Positions 44,167 to 53,600 of a stretch of DNA of 64,000 nt are shown piece after piece; the stretch's first letter is position 1; each line of letters starts with the position of its first letter. A model generated the notes under the pieces. That model had not been told where the DNA came from. It made no database searches and was given only the letters and a program-made list of their open reading frames with translations. Both the position numbers and the translations under genes were made by a program. The stretch covers positions 25,045 through 89,044 of the forward strand of contig JAOLZN010000004.1 in the NCBI GenBank assembly GCA_028343855.1. The letters are read 5' to 3'. The DNA is from Candidatus Nitrosopumilus sp. GTDB taxonomy: Archaea > Thermoproteota > Nitrososphaeria > Nitrososphaerales > Nitrosopumilaceae.

Positions 44167-44595
44167 TTAATTTTCTATATCTAAATCAACATGAACTTGC
44201 TGTATACATGAGTTGAGTTGCTCCTCATTACCAATCCAGGTTTCACGACAATTTTGAAGTTGTTCCTCATAGGTATCCCAAAACTCATTGCTTTGAAGTA
44301 AAGAATTTTTTCCATCCTTTGCCATGTGATAAACCTCAAGACCTGTGAATCCCTCATATCTTTGAATCATTTTTTCATGAGATGCTTCAAATCTTTTTAG
44401 TTCTTCTTTACATGTGTCTTGAGAATAACCAGATAGTTCTTCGCATTGATTTATTTTTTGTTGAAGTTCATAGTATGATAATTCAAGATTTCTCAATTCC
44501 CGTTCTTTGACAAAATCACCATAGTCAGCAGTTGCTATAATTCCAATGAAAATACCAACTGCAATCACAATTCCAACTACAACGATTGTTTTCAT
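44167..44595 (-). CDS. Membrane-anchored coiled-coil protein with four cysteines
   Basis: 142 aa. N-terminal signal-anchor (IVVVGIVIAVGIFIGIIATA), then an outside helical domain with charged, heptad-like segments (LRNLELSYYELQQKINQCEEL). Four cysteines (in NQCEEL, DTCKEEL, QNCRETW and NSCIQQ) could form two disulfides outside the cell. Family and function are unknown. Convergent with the 43785 gene. Confidence 0.72.
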   Translation of the reverse strand: MKTIVVVGIVIAVGIFIGIIATADYGDFVKERELRNLELSYYELQQKINQCEELSGYSQDTCKEELKRFEASHEKMIQRYEGFTGLEVYHMAKDGKNSLLQSNEFWDTYEEQLQNCRETWIGNEEQLNSCIQQVHVDLDIEN

Positions 44596-44657
44596 AATGT
44601 ATGCCTATTACTCATAGATATTATCCCTTTTTCAAAATTTAAAAAAAAGAAGTTTTT

Positions 44658-44752
44658 GGGCTTAAGATCATTACCATCAAGGTATACGATGAGAGCCCAT
44701 GCCACTTAAGACCAGAAAGTGTCCCTTTGCTGGTGACAGTGTTCGTCTTAAG
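44658..44752. other. Tandem inverted repeats, possible structured RNA or terminator
   Basis: Hairpin 1 pairs GGGCT (44658-44662) with AGCCC (44694-44698), with an inner TACC/GGTA stem. Hairpin 2 pairs ACCAGAAAG (44711-44719) with CTTTgCTGGT (44725-44734) and outside that CACT/AGTG. An alternative 8-bp stem CTTAAGAC (44705-44712)/GTCTTAAG (44745-44752) competes with hairpin 2. On the minus strand hairpin 1 is followed by a run of eight T (44641-44648), so it can act as a terminator for a minus-strand transcript. Confidence 0.5.
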
Positions 44753-44871
44753 ATCCCAAACGATTGTTTGTGGATGAGAGACTTGTTCTTGTAATTATCT
44801 AGAGTCAATTTTCGTATATAACCAGCACTCATAATTTCTACTAGTGCTAAGATATACTCATCTAGTGCCAC
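44677..44871 (-). CDS. Possible 64-aa basic protein, leaderless
   Basis: GTG start at 44871, TGA stop at 44677. The peptide (MALDEYILALVEIMSAGYIR at the start, LRRTLSPAKGHFLVLSGMGS near the end) has mixed helix/strand character and a net positive charge. A TATA-like AATAAATA box lies 26 bases upstream, ideal for a leaderless mRNA, and a hairpin plus T-run follows the stop. Against it: codon third positions are more GC-rich than in neighbours, and the frame coincides with strong inverted repeats, so the locus may instead be a non-coding RNA. Confidence 0.4.
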   Translation of the reverse strand: MALDEYILALVEIMSAGYIRKLTLDNYKNKSLIHKQSFGILRRTLSPAKGHFLVLSGMGSHRIP

Positions 44872-44891
44872 AGGTTTGGATTTCAGATAGT

Positions 44892-44902
44892 CTATTTATT
44901 AG
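44892..44902. promoter_or_regulatory. Shared bidirectional TATA box
   Basis: CTATTTATTAG is nearly symmetric. Its centre is 28 bases before the TTG start of the geranylgeranyl reductase on the plus strand and 26 bases before the GTG of the small frame on the minus strand. Both distances suit leaderless transcripts. Confidence 0.45.
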
Positions 44903-44924
44903 AGGTAGAGGGTTGCAAAGTATC

Positions 44925-45938
44925 TTGAAAATAGCAGTAATGGGAATGGGGGTAGCTGGAAGTTATCTAATGGCCAGACTAAAAGACTCTGAACATGACG
45001 TTACTGGTTATGAGAGAAACATAGAGGAAAAACATGATTCAATTTGTGCATGGGGAACAATCAAACCAGTACTTACAGAAATGTGTAAAAAGACTGGAAG
45101 AGATTTTGATGATTTTCTTATCCACGATGGAAAAGAAATGCATGTAAAAATGAATGATAATGTAAAATTTGATATCGGTCTCAAAGGTTTAGTTACGTAT
45201 AACAAATTAGGGTTAATCAAAGATTTCATTAAAGATTCAAAAATTATTTACGGTAAAGCTCCAAAACTTGAAGAGTTAGAAAAAGAATACGACATGATAG
45301 TTGATTGTACTGGATTTAACAGAATGTATTTACCAAAGATGAAAGAAGATTTCTTTTTACCGACTTATGAATACAAAGTGGAATACGAAGATAAAGTTCC
45401 GTATGATGACTTTTACATTGAGCCATTTCCAGGAATGTCAGGATACTTTTGGTATTTCCCATTAGGTGATAAATTTGCACATATTGGTGCAGGGGATTAC
45501 AATAAAGACCACATAAAAGCAACAGATAGATTTTTGAAAAAACATGGAGGTAAAATTGTTCAAACAAAAGGCCGTCCAATTAGATTAGCAACTCCAGATA
45601 AATGCAAACCATACTATTCAGGCAAAGTGGTAGGTGTTGGAGAATCAATTGGTACAGTTTATGCCCTACTTGGTGAAGGAATTATTCCATCAATGCAATG
45701 TGTGGATATATTTATTGAAAATATGCATGACTTTAAGGCATATGAAAAAGCAATTGAAAAACACTACAAAGTATATGCCAAAGTCTTTAATTTTGTTAGA
45801 GCAAAAATTCAAAAAGACTTTAGTTTCATTAAAGCACTTCCAGACTTTATTGCAATTTTTCGTTATATGAAAAAGAATGAAGATAGATTTGGAATGAATA
45901 TCAAAATTGCAGATTTGTTAAAAGTTGCTAAAGCCTAA
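44925..45938 (+). CDS. Geranylgeranyl reductase-family FAD enzyme
   Basis: 337 aa from the TTG at 44925 (LKIAVMGMGVAGSYLMARL). The longer open frame upstream (27 more codons) lacks coding character and crosses the TATA box. FAD motif GMGVAGSYL at the N-terminus, a middle segment PFPGMSGYFWYFPLGDKFAHIGAGDY typical of the geranylgeranyl reductase family, and GESIGTVYALLGEGIIPSMQC. The family saturates geranylgeranyl chains of archaeal lipids (or quinone side chains). No membrane segment. Confidence 0.88.
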   Translation: MKIAVMGMGVAGSYLMARLKDSEHDVTGYERNIEEKHDSICAWGTIKPVLTEMCKKTGRDFDDFLIHDGKEMHVKMNDNVKFDIGLKGLVTYNKLGLIKDFIKDSKIIYGKAPKLEELEKEYDMIVDCTGFNRMYLPKMKEDFFLPTYEYKVEYEDKVPYDDFYIEPFPGMSGYFWYFPLGDKFAHIGAGDYNKDHIKATDRFLKKHGGKIVQTKGRPIRLATPDKCKPYYSGKVVGVGESIGTVYALLGEGIIPSMQCVDIFIENMHDFKAYEKAIEKHYKVYAKVFNFVRAKIQKDFSFIKALPDFIAIFRYMKKNEDRFGMNIKIADLLKVAKA

Positions 45939-46639
45939 GAAAAACTAACTGAACTAAATCCTTCTCTATTTGTTCGATTAGATGCCATGTTATAATCATA
46001 AATTGTTGTTGAATATGCTTGTAGTTCTTCTTTCATTTGATCTAAATTATCTGCAAGATAAAATCCAGGACAATCACCTGTAAATTGATAAGTTGCATGA
46101 ACACGTGCTTTTCCCCCTTCATTTTCTAACCAGCTAGCAAATGGATACAGGTAACAAACTCCCGGCCTATCAGGGTGCATACTACATGCACCAGCATCAT
46201 CTAAGAATCTACATGAAATGTGAGTGCCATCCTCTTCAGGAGTTTCATCAGTTTTTCTTTTAAGATTAATTGTAGTCATTGTAGTCATTTGACCAGAAGG
46301 ACCAGGTTCATCATATGTAACAGTTAGAGTTTCATTTTTGATGAACTCAGCAGTATTTTTGTATTTCAAACCCTTACCAATTGTAATTAAATCATCAGAA
46401 GTTAATGGTAATCTACCCTGTCTATCACAGCAATTATGACAATCAGGCCAAAAACACTTCCACAAAATATACTTTTTTTCAGAATTAAGAAAAGGAACGT
46501 GAAAAACCACATCTTTCACTTTTATTGCAAAATCAGATACATCAGTTATTTGACCTAAAACAAATTTTCTTAAAATAGGATCAAAATCCCAATCCTTTTC
46601 TAACAAATCTAATGATTCTTGAATTTCTTTTTGAGACAA
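45935..46639 (-). CDS. YkgJ-family cysteine cluster protein
   Basis: About 234 aa if it starts at the TTG at 46639 (LSQKEIQESLDLLEKDW). The open frame reaches 46750, but that N-terminal part overlaps the divergent gene and looks like its antisense. The metal cluster is clear: CFWPDCHNCCDRQGRLPLTSDD, then CRFLDDAGACSMHPDRPGVC with YPF after it, and a final GDCPGF. The family probably binds Zn or an Fe-S cluster; biochemical role unknown. Its stop overlaps the geranylgeranyl reductase stop by 4 bases. Confidence 0.85.
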   Translation of the reverse strand: MSQKEIQESLDLLEKDWDFDPILRKFVLGQITDVSDFAIKVKDVVFHVPFLNSEKKYILWKCFWPDCHNCCDRQGRLPLTSDDLITIGKGLKYKNTAEFIKNETLTVTYDEPGPSGQMTTMTTINLKRKTDETPEEDGTHISCRFLDDAGACSMHPDRPGVCYLYPFASWLENEGGKARVHATYQFTGDCPGFYLADNLDQMKEELQAYSTTIYDYNMASNRTNREGFSSVSFS

Positions 46640-46674
46640 GTATTCAGTTATAACCGCTTTTGCAGATCTTATTA

Positions 46675-46995
46675 ATGTTGAGTGAAAAAGGGAAATATGC
46701 TGCAGCAACAGAAAATAGAAGGTTTGTTTGGGCAGAGATAATTTGGCCATTAGTTTTAGAGATTGGAGATATTACATTTTCATTAAAACAGTTTCAAGAA
46801 AAACGTGAAAGAGTATGTAAGGAAAAAAATACAACAATTACAATTGCATCAAGGGGATTAGTTTCATTAGTTCTAAAAGGAATTTTACTTAAAGAAAACA
46901 ATACCTATTCAATTCATTACAAATTAATTCCATACATGCGATTAAAAGCAAAATGTGATTATGCAACTGCAATACATGAGGTTAGAATAAAATAA
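46675..46995 (+). CDS. Uncharacterised 106-aa protein, possibly winged-helix
   Basis: From the ATG at 46675 (MLSEKGKYAAATENRRFVWAEI). Helix-rich, with a C-terminal pattern ITIASRGLVSLVLKGILLKENNTYSIHYKLIPYMRLKAK that could be the recognition helix and wing of a small DNA-binding protein; this is inference. A TTATAA box ~25 bases upstream supports the start. Divergent from the YkgJ-like gene with only 35 bases between starts. Its stop is 8 bases before the end of the tRNA-Gln gene. Confidence 0.65.
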   Translation: MLSEKGKYAAATENRRFVWAEIIWPLVLEIGDITFSLKQFQEKRERVCKEKNTTITIASRGLVSLVLKGILLKENNTYSIHYKLIPYMRLKAKCDYATAIHEVRIK

Positions 46996-47003
46996 TTTTA
47001 CAG

Positions 47004-47091
47004 TAGCCCGAGGCAGATTCGAACTGCCGTCTCCGCCTATCCACTCTTGAGATCCAGAGGGCAGAATCCTTGACCACTAGACTATCGGGCT
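47004..47091 (-). tRNA. tRNA-Gln(CTG) with a 15-nt intron
   Basis: Minus strand from 47091: acceptor AGCCCGA/TCGGGCT, discriminator A73, no encoded CCA. D stem GTCT/GGAT with G-T pairs; anticodon stem CTGCC/GGCGG; T arm GGCAG-TTCGAAT-CTGCC; variable loop AGAC. The loop reads CTCTGG then a 15-nt insert (47039-47053) then A, so the anticodon is CTG and the intron is at the canonical 37/38 site. 73 mature bases plus 15 equals the observed 88. Confidence 0.9.
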
Positions 47092-47154
47092 ACGTAATAG
47101 AAATTCAAGTAATTTAGAATATAATGATTTGGTGAAAATGTTTTTGAAAGAATT

Positions 47155-47754
47155 TTATCTTGATGCTTGTGCTATACGCTCTAATTCGTGTTTTTTCTTT
47201 ACTGATGGAGAATTAGAATCATTATTTGCTGCAAGAATTAATTGTTCAGCTAAATGTTCTTCAATTGGTTTAGGATTAGAAAATGTTGCTTCTTTTACTG
47301 AGTCAGCAATGAATTTCAAAGCCATATCAACTCTTCTGATTGGAGCGACATCTACTGAAACATGGTATGTAGTACCACCATAAACAATTCTAGTGGTATC
47401 TTCAGTTGGAGCAGAAAACTCAATTGCTTTGACTAAAACTTGAACAGGGTTTTGTCCTGTTTTTAGTTCAATAATTTCAAAAGCAGTTCTTACAGTATTA
47501 ACTAATTTAGTTTTTTTACCAGTCATTCTACCAGTATTTTTTGCATATTTTTTTCCAAAGTGCATTGATTTGTTGATTAATCTTTCAACAATGTTAACTT
47601 CAGCTTTATTGAATCTCTTTAATGCAGAACGACCAAAAGTATAAGGTAAAATTTGTTTTCTTAAAGAGATAGCAGTTTTTAATCCAGGATCTACAACTTC
47701 TACATCAGATAAATCCCATTTTCTAAATAATAGTAAATTTTTTGTTTCAGCCAT
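47155..47754 (-). CDS. rps7: Small ribosomal subunit protein S7 (uS7)
   Basis: 199 aa. Core from LPYTFGRSALKRFNKAEVNIVERLIN to the family segment GQNPVQVLVKAIEFSAPTEDTTRI and VDVAPIRRVDMALKFI, ending NNDSNSPSVKKKHELERIAQ. 30S head assembly protein. Two bases after the S12 stop; operon L30e-nusA-S12-S7. Confidence 0.97.
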   Translation of the reverse strand: MAETKNLLLFRKWDLSDVEVVDPGLKTAISLRKQILPYTFGRSALKRFNKAEVNIVERLINKSMHFGKKYAKNTGRMTGKKTKLVNTVRTAFEIIELKTGQNPVQVLVKAIEFSAPTEDTTRIVYGGTTYHVSVDVAPIRRVDMALKFIADSVKEATFSNPKPIEEHLAEQLILAANNDSNSPSVKKKHELERIAQASR

Positions 47755-47756
47755 TT

Positions 47757-48194
47757 CTATCTCCTTGGTTTTTCCTTCTTTCCAATTACTAATTCATGTA
47801 ATGATGTACCATTAACTTTAGAAACTTTGAATCTAACACCTGGAATATCTCCCATTGCACCACCTTGTGTTGCACCCATTCCTTCAATTGTTACCTCATC
47901 GTGTTCATCAATGAAGTTCATAGCACCGTCTCTTGGCAAGAAGGCTGTAACAGATTTACCATTTCTAATTAATTGAACTCTAACACATTTTCGGATAGCA
48001 GAGTTTGGTTGTTTTGCTGCAATACCAACTTTTTCTAAAACAATGCCACGACCTTGTGGTGCACCGCCCAAAGGATCTGATTTTTTATCAATACCTAATT
48101 TTCTTCTTTTGTATGTAGAAATTGCCCAACGTTGTTTTTTCTTTTTAATAGTTAGTACCCTACCTGCAAATAATCCTAATGGTGATTTTCTCAT
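47757..48194 (-). CDS. rps12: Small ribosomal subunit protein S12 (uS12)
   Basis: 145 aa. Contains the strongly conserved [20 protein letters not shown] and [27 protein letters not shown], with the usual archaeal N-terminus ([18 protein letters not shown]). Decoding-centre protein. Three bases after nusA. Confidence 0.97.
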   Translation of the reverse strand: MRKSPLGLFAGRVLTIKKKKQRWAISTYKRRKLGIDKKSDPLGGAPQGRGIVLEKVGIAAKQPNSAIRKCVRVQLIRNGKSVTAFLPRDGAMNFIDEHDEVTIEGMGATQGGAMGDIPGVRFKVSKVNGTSLHELVIGKKEKPRR

Positions 48195-48197
48195 ATC

Positions 48198-48662
48198 CTA
48201 TAACTCCATGGTTGCCCTTTCAGGACTGTTTATCAATACACTTCCAATATCAAAATATCGTTTAGCCAATAATCTTGCTTTTTCAGCATTTCTACCTTCT
48301 CTACCAACTACAATTCCTTTCTTTCTTGGGTCTACCATAACAATTGCCTGTTTTGTTCCATCTGCTCGTGTATTTATTTTTACTTCAGAAATTAGTTTGT
48401 TATTTAATAAATTAGTTAAGAATTTTGCAGGGTCTTCATCATATTCTACCAACTCAACATTACGTTTAACCATATTTTGTAAAGATTTGATATGCATTCC
48501 ACCCTTACCAATTGCAAGTCCCATCTTACCTGTATTTACTACAAAAATTACTCTATCTTGTTTTTCATCCTCAATACAGTCTCTTGCAACTGCACCAGTA
48601 ACATTTTGAAATAATGACATCATTCGCATTTGATCAGTTGAAAGTTTAATGGCTTGTGTCAT
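48198..48662 (-). CDS. nusA: NusA-like transcription factor (two KH domains)
   Basis: 154 aa, only the KH pair of NusA, as always in archaea. First KH: VIFVVNTGKMGLAIGKGGMHIKSLQNM; second KH: DGTKQAIVMVDPRKKGIVVGREGRNAEKARLL. Position between L30e and S12 is the conserved archaeal order. Possibly linked with transcription termination or rRNA processing; role in archaea not settled. Confidence 0.95.
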   Translation of the reverse strand: MTQAIKLSTDQMRMMSLFQNVTGAVARDCIEDEKQDRVIFVVNTGKMGLAIGKGGMHIKSLQNMVKRNVELVEYDEDPAKFLTNLLNNKLISEVKINTRADGTKQAIVMVDPRKKGIVVGREGRNAEKARLLAKRYFDIGSVLINSPERATMEL

Positions 48663-48726
48663 AATAATTCCTATTTATATCCAAACCAGAAATGTCTCAT
48701 TTAAACTTAGGTTAGGTACAACACAA

Positions 48727-49050
48727 TTAGTCATTTTTTTCCTCAGTTTCTGTATCTTTTAAAATTGATTTGATATTTCCCTCATCGATTGCTGTAAATG
48801 AAATTGTTGAAATTCTAAATTGTAAGCCACACAATCTACCTAGTGCAACTGAAGTTCCTTGGAAATTTACTAGAGGTACTTTTTGTTTTTTTGCATCAGA
48901 TTCAATTTTCTCAAGCATTTTTTTATCTACTGATTGAGATAATACAATTAACTTGGAATTATTTACAGAGTTCAAAACTTCTTTACTACCCATGGTTAAC
49001 TTATTCTCTTTGCGGGCATCTTTCAATGATTTTTCAAGTATTTTGCTCAT
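48727..49050 (-). CDS. rpl30e: Large ribosomal subunit protein L30e (eL30)
   Basis: 107 aa. Starts SKILEKSLKDARKENKLTMGSKEVLNSV, with LIVLSQSVDKKMLEKIE and VPLVNFQGTSVALGRLCGLQFRIS in the RNA-binding fold shared with L7Ae. 64 bases separate it from nusA. Normally follows rpoA; here a secreted protein gene, lsm and 1.5 kb lie between. Confidence 0.94.
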   Translation of the reverse strand: MSKILEKSLKDARKENKLTMGSKEVLNSVNNSKLIVLSQSVDKKMLEKIESDAKKQKVPLVNFQGTSVALGRLCGLQFRISTISFTAIDEGNIKSILKDTETEEKND

Positions 49051-49155
49051 GTATTTTCCTTATCACGATCGTCTTGAGAGTCCTTTATAGGTTTATTGAA
49101 AAAATATTTCTAAGTATAATAAATCATTTAAAAATTATTTTTTAATTTAATTAAA

Positions 49156-50334
49156 TCAATCAACAATTATTATTGTTGAGATAGGAGGACTCAAAGGAAT
49201 TAAGTCATTTAACGAATTCCACACATAAGTTTCTAAAATGTAATTACCAGATTTTGTAGGTATCCAAGATTGAGAAATATCTAAGATTTGATTTGGTGAT
49301 AATTTTCCTTGAATCCAAGATAAAGAAATTACAGAATCATCAGAATTTTTTATTTGGAAAAAATAAATAAATTCTTGATCAAAAATAATTTGATTTTCAA
49401 TTGTTCCAACTATTTGCATTTGTGATTCTGAAATGTACGAAGTTAATGGATTACCAAAACTATCTGAGAAAGAAATAGGTGTAGTTTGTATTCTATTAAT
49501 TGCTGGAATGGAATAATCAACAATAGCAGATGTTTGAATAGATTTTTCATCAGATTTAGAATAAGGTTTTGGTAAAGTATGATCATCATATTTTGCAAAA
49601 ATACTATCACCAGGAATTGCATAAAGACGATTTCCACTAGAAGTGCTTGTAGACAATGCAATACTTGCAATAAAATCACCAGAACGTTCAGAGGTTTCAG
49701 TTGCAATAACTTGTATTCCACCACTGTCAGAGTCTGAAAAAACATCTACTGCAATTGTATCAAGTGCTTCAGGATTCAAATTCATATCATGATCAATTAC
49801 ACGAAGTCCAACAGAATTATTTATCAGAAAAATATCCTGTGTAAATTGTACTACGCCCATATTCCATGTAATTGGAACTGATTCAGTTAACACAACACCA
49901 TCTGCAAATTCAAATGATATAGAGATTGAATCATTATTTTCAACTTCTAAAAATCCATTTGTGGGTCCATTACCAGAAGTTTTAGGGTTTGTATCAAAAT
50001 TACCATCACCATCAACATCATGTAAAAAACCTGTTAGAATTATTTCACCTGAAAAAATTCCAGAGCTTGGCGAAGTTTCAGTTAACCTATATGGTTTTAA
50101 AAAATTTTCACCTGATGAAATTTTAATAGGATGTGAATTACTCTCACCAATTGAATTCACTTGATTAGAATTACTATTCCAACTGGGTGCATTTACAGAA
50201 ATTATAATTTTATCAGTCCATGAATAAACAGATTTATCTGTAAAAATTGGCGCATATGGTTTTTCATAATCAGGAACAGATTCAGCATAAACTGGAGCAA
50301 GAATTAGAAAAAATCCCAATAATAATTCATACAC
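49156..50334 (-). CDS. Secreted thaumarchaeal surface-type protein with beta-sandwich repeats
   Basis: 392 aa. Signal peptide MYELLLGFFLILAPVYA. The mature protein has two to three beta-rich units, one with the Ca-binding-like FLHDVDGDGNFDTNP (about residue 105) and another with VIDHDMNLNPEALDTIAVDVFSDSDSGGIQVIATETSERSGDF; the latter (D-x-D-x-N-P ... ET..S..F) matches the repeated domains of thaumarchaeal S-layer-like proteins. There is no C-terminal membrane anchor. Interrupts the usual RNA polymerase-L30e operon. Confidence 0.85.
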   Translation of the reverse strand: MYELLLGFFLILAPVYAESVPDYEKPYAPIFTDKSVYSWTDKIIISVNAPSWNSNSNQVNSIGESNSHPIKISSGENFLKPYRLTETSPSSGIFSGEIILTGFLHDVDGDGNFDTNPKTSGNGPTNGFLEVENNDSISISFEFADGVVLTESVPITWNMGVVQFTQDIFLINNSVGLRVIDHDMNLNPEALDTIAVDVFSDSDSGGIQVIATETSERSGDFIASIALSTSTSSGNRLYAIPGDSIFAKYDDHTLPKPYSKSDEKSIQTSAIVDYSIPAINRIQTTPISFSDSFGNPLTSYISESQMQIVGTIENQIIFDQEFIYFFQIKNSDDSVISLSWIQGKLSPNQILDISQSWIPTKSGNYILETYVWNSLNDLIPLSPPISTIIIVD

Positions 50335-50377
50335 ATACTATTTTGCTTGAAATCAGATTTAATGTTTGATGTAATTT

Positions 50378-50608
50378 TTAGGATTTATCAGTAGGTAAAG
50401 AAATTGCTAAAATATTATCTCCACGCAATAAAACCTTTCCAAGACTCAAATGTTTTTCTTCAGTAATATCTTCAGCATTTTGTAATGTTAAATTCATGTG
50501 AATATCAAAATCAATTAAAGTTCCTTGAACAGTTTTAGTATTTCTTAAACGAAGTAGAACAGTTTTACCTTGACAACTAGTCATTAATGTAGAAATTTCA
50601 TCGGCCAT
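50378..50608 (-). CDS. Sm-like archaeal protein (LSm)
   Basis: 76 aa from the ATG at 50608 (MADEISTLMTSCQGKTVLLRL). The Sm1 motif with LIDFDIHMNLTLQNAEDI and the Sm2 motif KVLLRGDNILAISLP are clear. Forms a ring binding U-rich RNA. 14 bases after rpoA, probably the last gene of the rpoH-B-A transcript. Confidence 0.92.
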   Translation of the reverse strand: MADEISTLMTSCQGKTVLLRLRNTKTVQGTLIDFDIHMNLTLQNAEDITEEKHLSLGKVLLRGDNILAISLPTDKS

Positions 50609-50622
50609 AATTATCACTAAGT

Positions 50623-53600
50623 CTATTTCTTCTTACTCACTTGCATGTACAAATCAACAGTACCACTTCCAATTGGAATGTTACTACCGACAATTACGTT
50701 TTCAGTAATACCTCTAAGTTGTTCAATTTCTCCACCAAGTGCTGCATGAGCAATAGTTGGTACAGTGATTTCGAATGCAGCTCTTGCGAGAACACTATCT
50801 TTAGTACCTGCAATTCCATGTCTACCAATTTGTTGCATGTAACCTCTAGAACACATCAAATCAGATACTAACATGATATATCTATCATCTACCTCTAAAC
50901 CTTGGTCTCCCAAAGTATGATTAAGTTCATCAATTAATGCAAATCTTGCTGCTTCAATTCCCAAAGTTCCTGCAATTTCAAAGACATTGTTTGTTCTAAC
51001 ATTTCTTTTATCAATTCCTTTTACTTCAAGTACTTTAGCAATGTTTGAACCAGTAGTTTGAATAACCCATTCATCATCTTTTTGTACTAATGTTACTCGT
51101 TCAATATCTGGAACTCCTTTAACAGTAGTATTAAGAACTTTATTTCTAATTGCAATTGCAGTAGCAGTATCAGCTTCTTCAACTAAATTTAATGTGATTA
51201 ATTCACCAGTTACTTCCATCTTGAATTTTTTATTTGAAGAAAGTGAGGCTTCAACTTCTGCAATAGAACAACCTCTTTCTCTAAGTCTATTTTCACTTAA
51301 AATTAATTTAATGTTAGTAGAGTAATCAGTTTCAGTATCTGCAATCAATGCACTAACTTTAGTTTGTAATACATTTCTTGCAACTTCAATTGCTTTTTCT
51401 CTATTTGTCTTGTTTTCTTTTTCTAAGTAAATATCCATAGTTGGAGTAACAGGTTTCTTTCTTGCATCAACAAGTTCGATTAATCTTGGAAGACCTAATG
51501 TAACGTTTCTTTCTTTGATTCCTGCAAAGTGGAATGTTCTCAAAGTCATCTGAGTACCAGGTTCACCGATAGATTGTGCTGTTACAATTCCTACTGCTTG
51601 TCCAGGCTCTACTCTAGCTTTATCATAAAGTGAAAGACCCTTTTTACATACTGTTTCAACACCAGATTTACTAAGACCAGATTTAGTTAATGCATCAGTT
51701 ACTAGTTTGCTTAATCTAGGACTAAATGTTTTAGTGTATTTTTTAGTTAGTATTTCAATTTCATCTTTTGTTGCTTTTGCTCCAGAATCAACCATAGATT
51801 GTGATGCAGCCAATCTACTTGGATTAAATGCCTCACCATGGTCACTTTTCTGTACATCAATACCATCTTCACCATAAAGGAATTGTACAATGTGACCGTG
51901 TGGATCTCTTACAGTACCATCATACTCTAATCTAATGTGTTCTAATGCGTTAATCAATCTACGTTGCATGTAACCACTTTGTTGTGTTCTGACTGCAGTA
52001 TCTACAAGTCCTTCACGACCACCCATTGCATGGAAGAAGAATTCTAATGCAGTCAATCCTGTTCTATAATTTGATTTTACAAATCCATGAGCATCAGGAT
52101 TACTATCATGTTCTTTATAGTGAGTTAATGCACGATTTGCATATCCATCATTCATTCTATTACCTCTTCTAGATTGTTGACCTAATGCGCCGGCCATCTG
52201 ACCTACATTAAGTGCTGAACCTCTGGCACCAGTGGTTGCCATGATTTTTCCAGCATTACCATCATCAAGAGAATCGTTTGCAGTATCTCCTGCTTTAACT
52301 CTGGCTTTACCCAATTCATTAACAATGTAAGCTTCTAATGCTTCTTCAGCTTTCATACCTCTTGTAAGTTTCAATGTTCCTTTTTCATATTGAGAAGTCA
52401 AGTCAGCTACAACATCATATGTGTCACTGATATCATCTAAAATTTGTTGTTCATTCTTTTCTGGGACTACAAGATCACCATAACCATAACTGAAACCATA
52501 ATGAGTGATGAATTGTTTTACCATAATTAGAACAGAGTTTAAGAAATTCTTTCCAACTGCATTACCATAATCTTTAGTAATTCTGTGTAAGACACTTTCT
52601 GGTTCTTCTGCACCAATTGATGTTTTATCAATTACACCGCTGATTAGTTCACCGTTTTTAATTACAACATCATTTGCTTTTCCACCAGTACCCTTTGACC
52701 ATTTGGATGTTAGTGTATAGTTAAAGTCACTTGGTAAGAATAATGAGAATAATTGTTTACCAGTATATGCTGGACCATCTTTTGTTTTGGTACCTGGTTT
52801 TGGAAGTGGTTCATTATAGCCACCAAGCATTGCGTAGTTTGAAAACTCTTGAACAGACAAGACAGTATCATCCTTTGTAAGAAGATATGCACCAGTTACA
52901 AAGTCTCTTAGCGCACCAATAATTGGTCCACCATATCTTGGTGAAATTAATTGATCTTGAACTCTCATCAAAAGAATTGCTTCTGCTCTTGCTTCTTCAC
53001 TTTGAGGTACGTGAAGATTCATTTCATCACCATCAAAGTCTGCATTGTATGGTGGACAAACAGATGGGTGTAATCTGAAAGTTTTACCTGGAAGTACTCG
53101 CACATAGTGAGCCATAATAGACATCTGGTGAAGTGATGGTTGTCTGTTAAACATTACAATATCTCTATCTGCAAGATGTCGTTCTATCAAATATCCAATT
53201 TCAAGTGTTTCAGCAATTGTTGAACGATCCTCGACAAAATCTAATCTAATTTTTACACCATCAGGCCTTACAATATAATTAACACCTGGGAATTTTTCAG
53301 GTCCATTGATAACTAGTTTTCGCATTCTTTCAATATTCCATTCAGTAACAATTTCAGGAATTGTTAATTTCATTGCCACTTGTTCTGGAACACCAACTTC
53401 AGACAAATCCAAGTTAGGATCAGGTGAAATTACAGTTCTACTAGAAAAGTCAACTCTCTTTCCAGATAAAGATCCCCTAAATCTACCCTCTTTTCCTTTG
53501 AGTCTTTGAGTTAGTGTTTTTAGAGGACGTCCAGAACGATGGTGAGCTTGTGGAATACCAGAAACTTCGTTATCAAAATATGTAGTAGAGTGATATTGTA

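Noticed and set aside
44844..44924. N-terminal extension of the geranylgeranyl reductase
   Set aside because: The FAD motif begins at the TTG at 44925, and the TATA box lies inside the extension.
46640..46750. N-terminal extension of the YkgJ-like protein
   Set aside because: Antisense of the divergent 46675 gene; no family similarity in these residues.
49443..49745. 100-codon Leu/Val-rich frame on the minus strand
   Set aside because: It is an alternative frame within the secreted protein gene 49156-50334, which has a proper signal peptide and domains.
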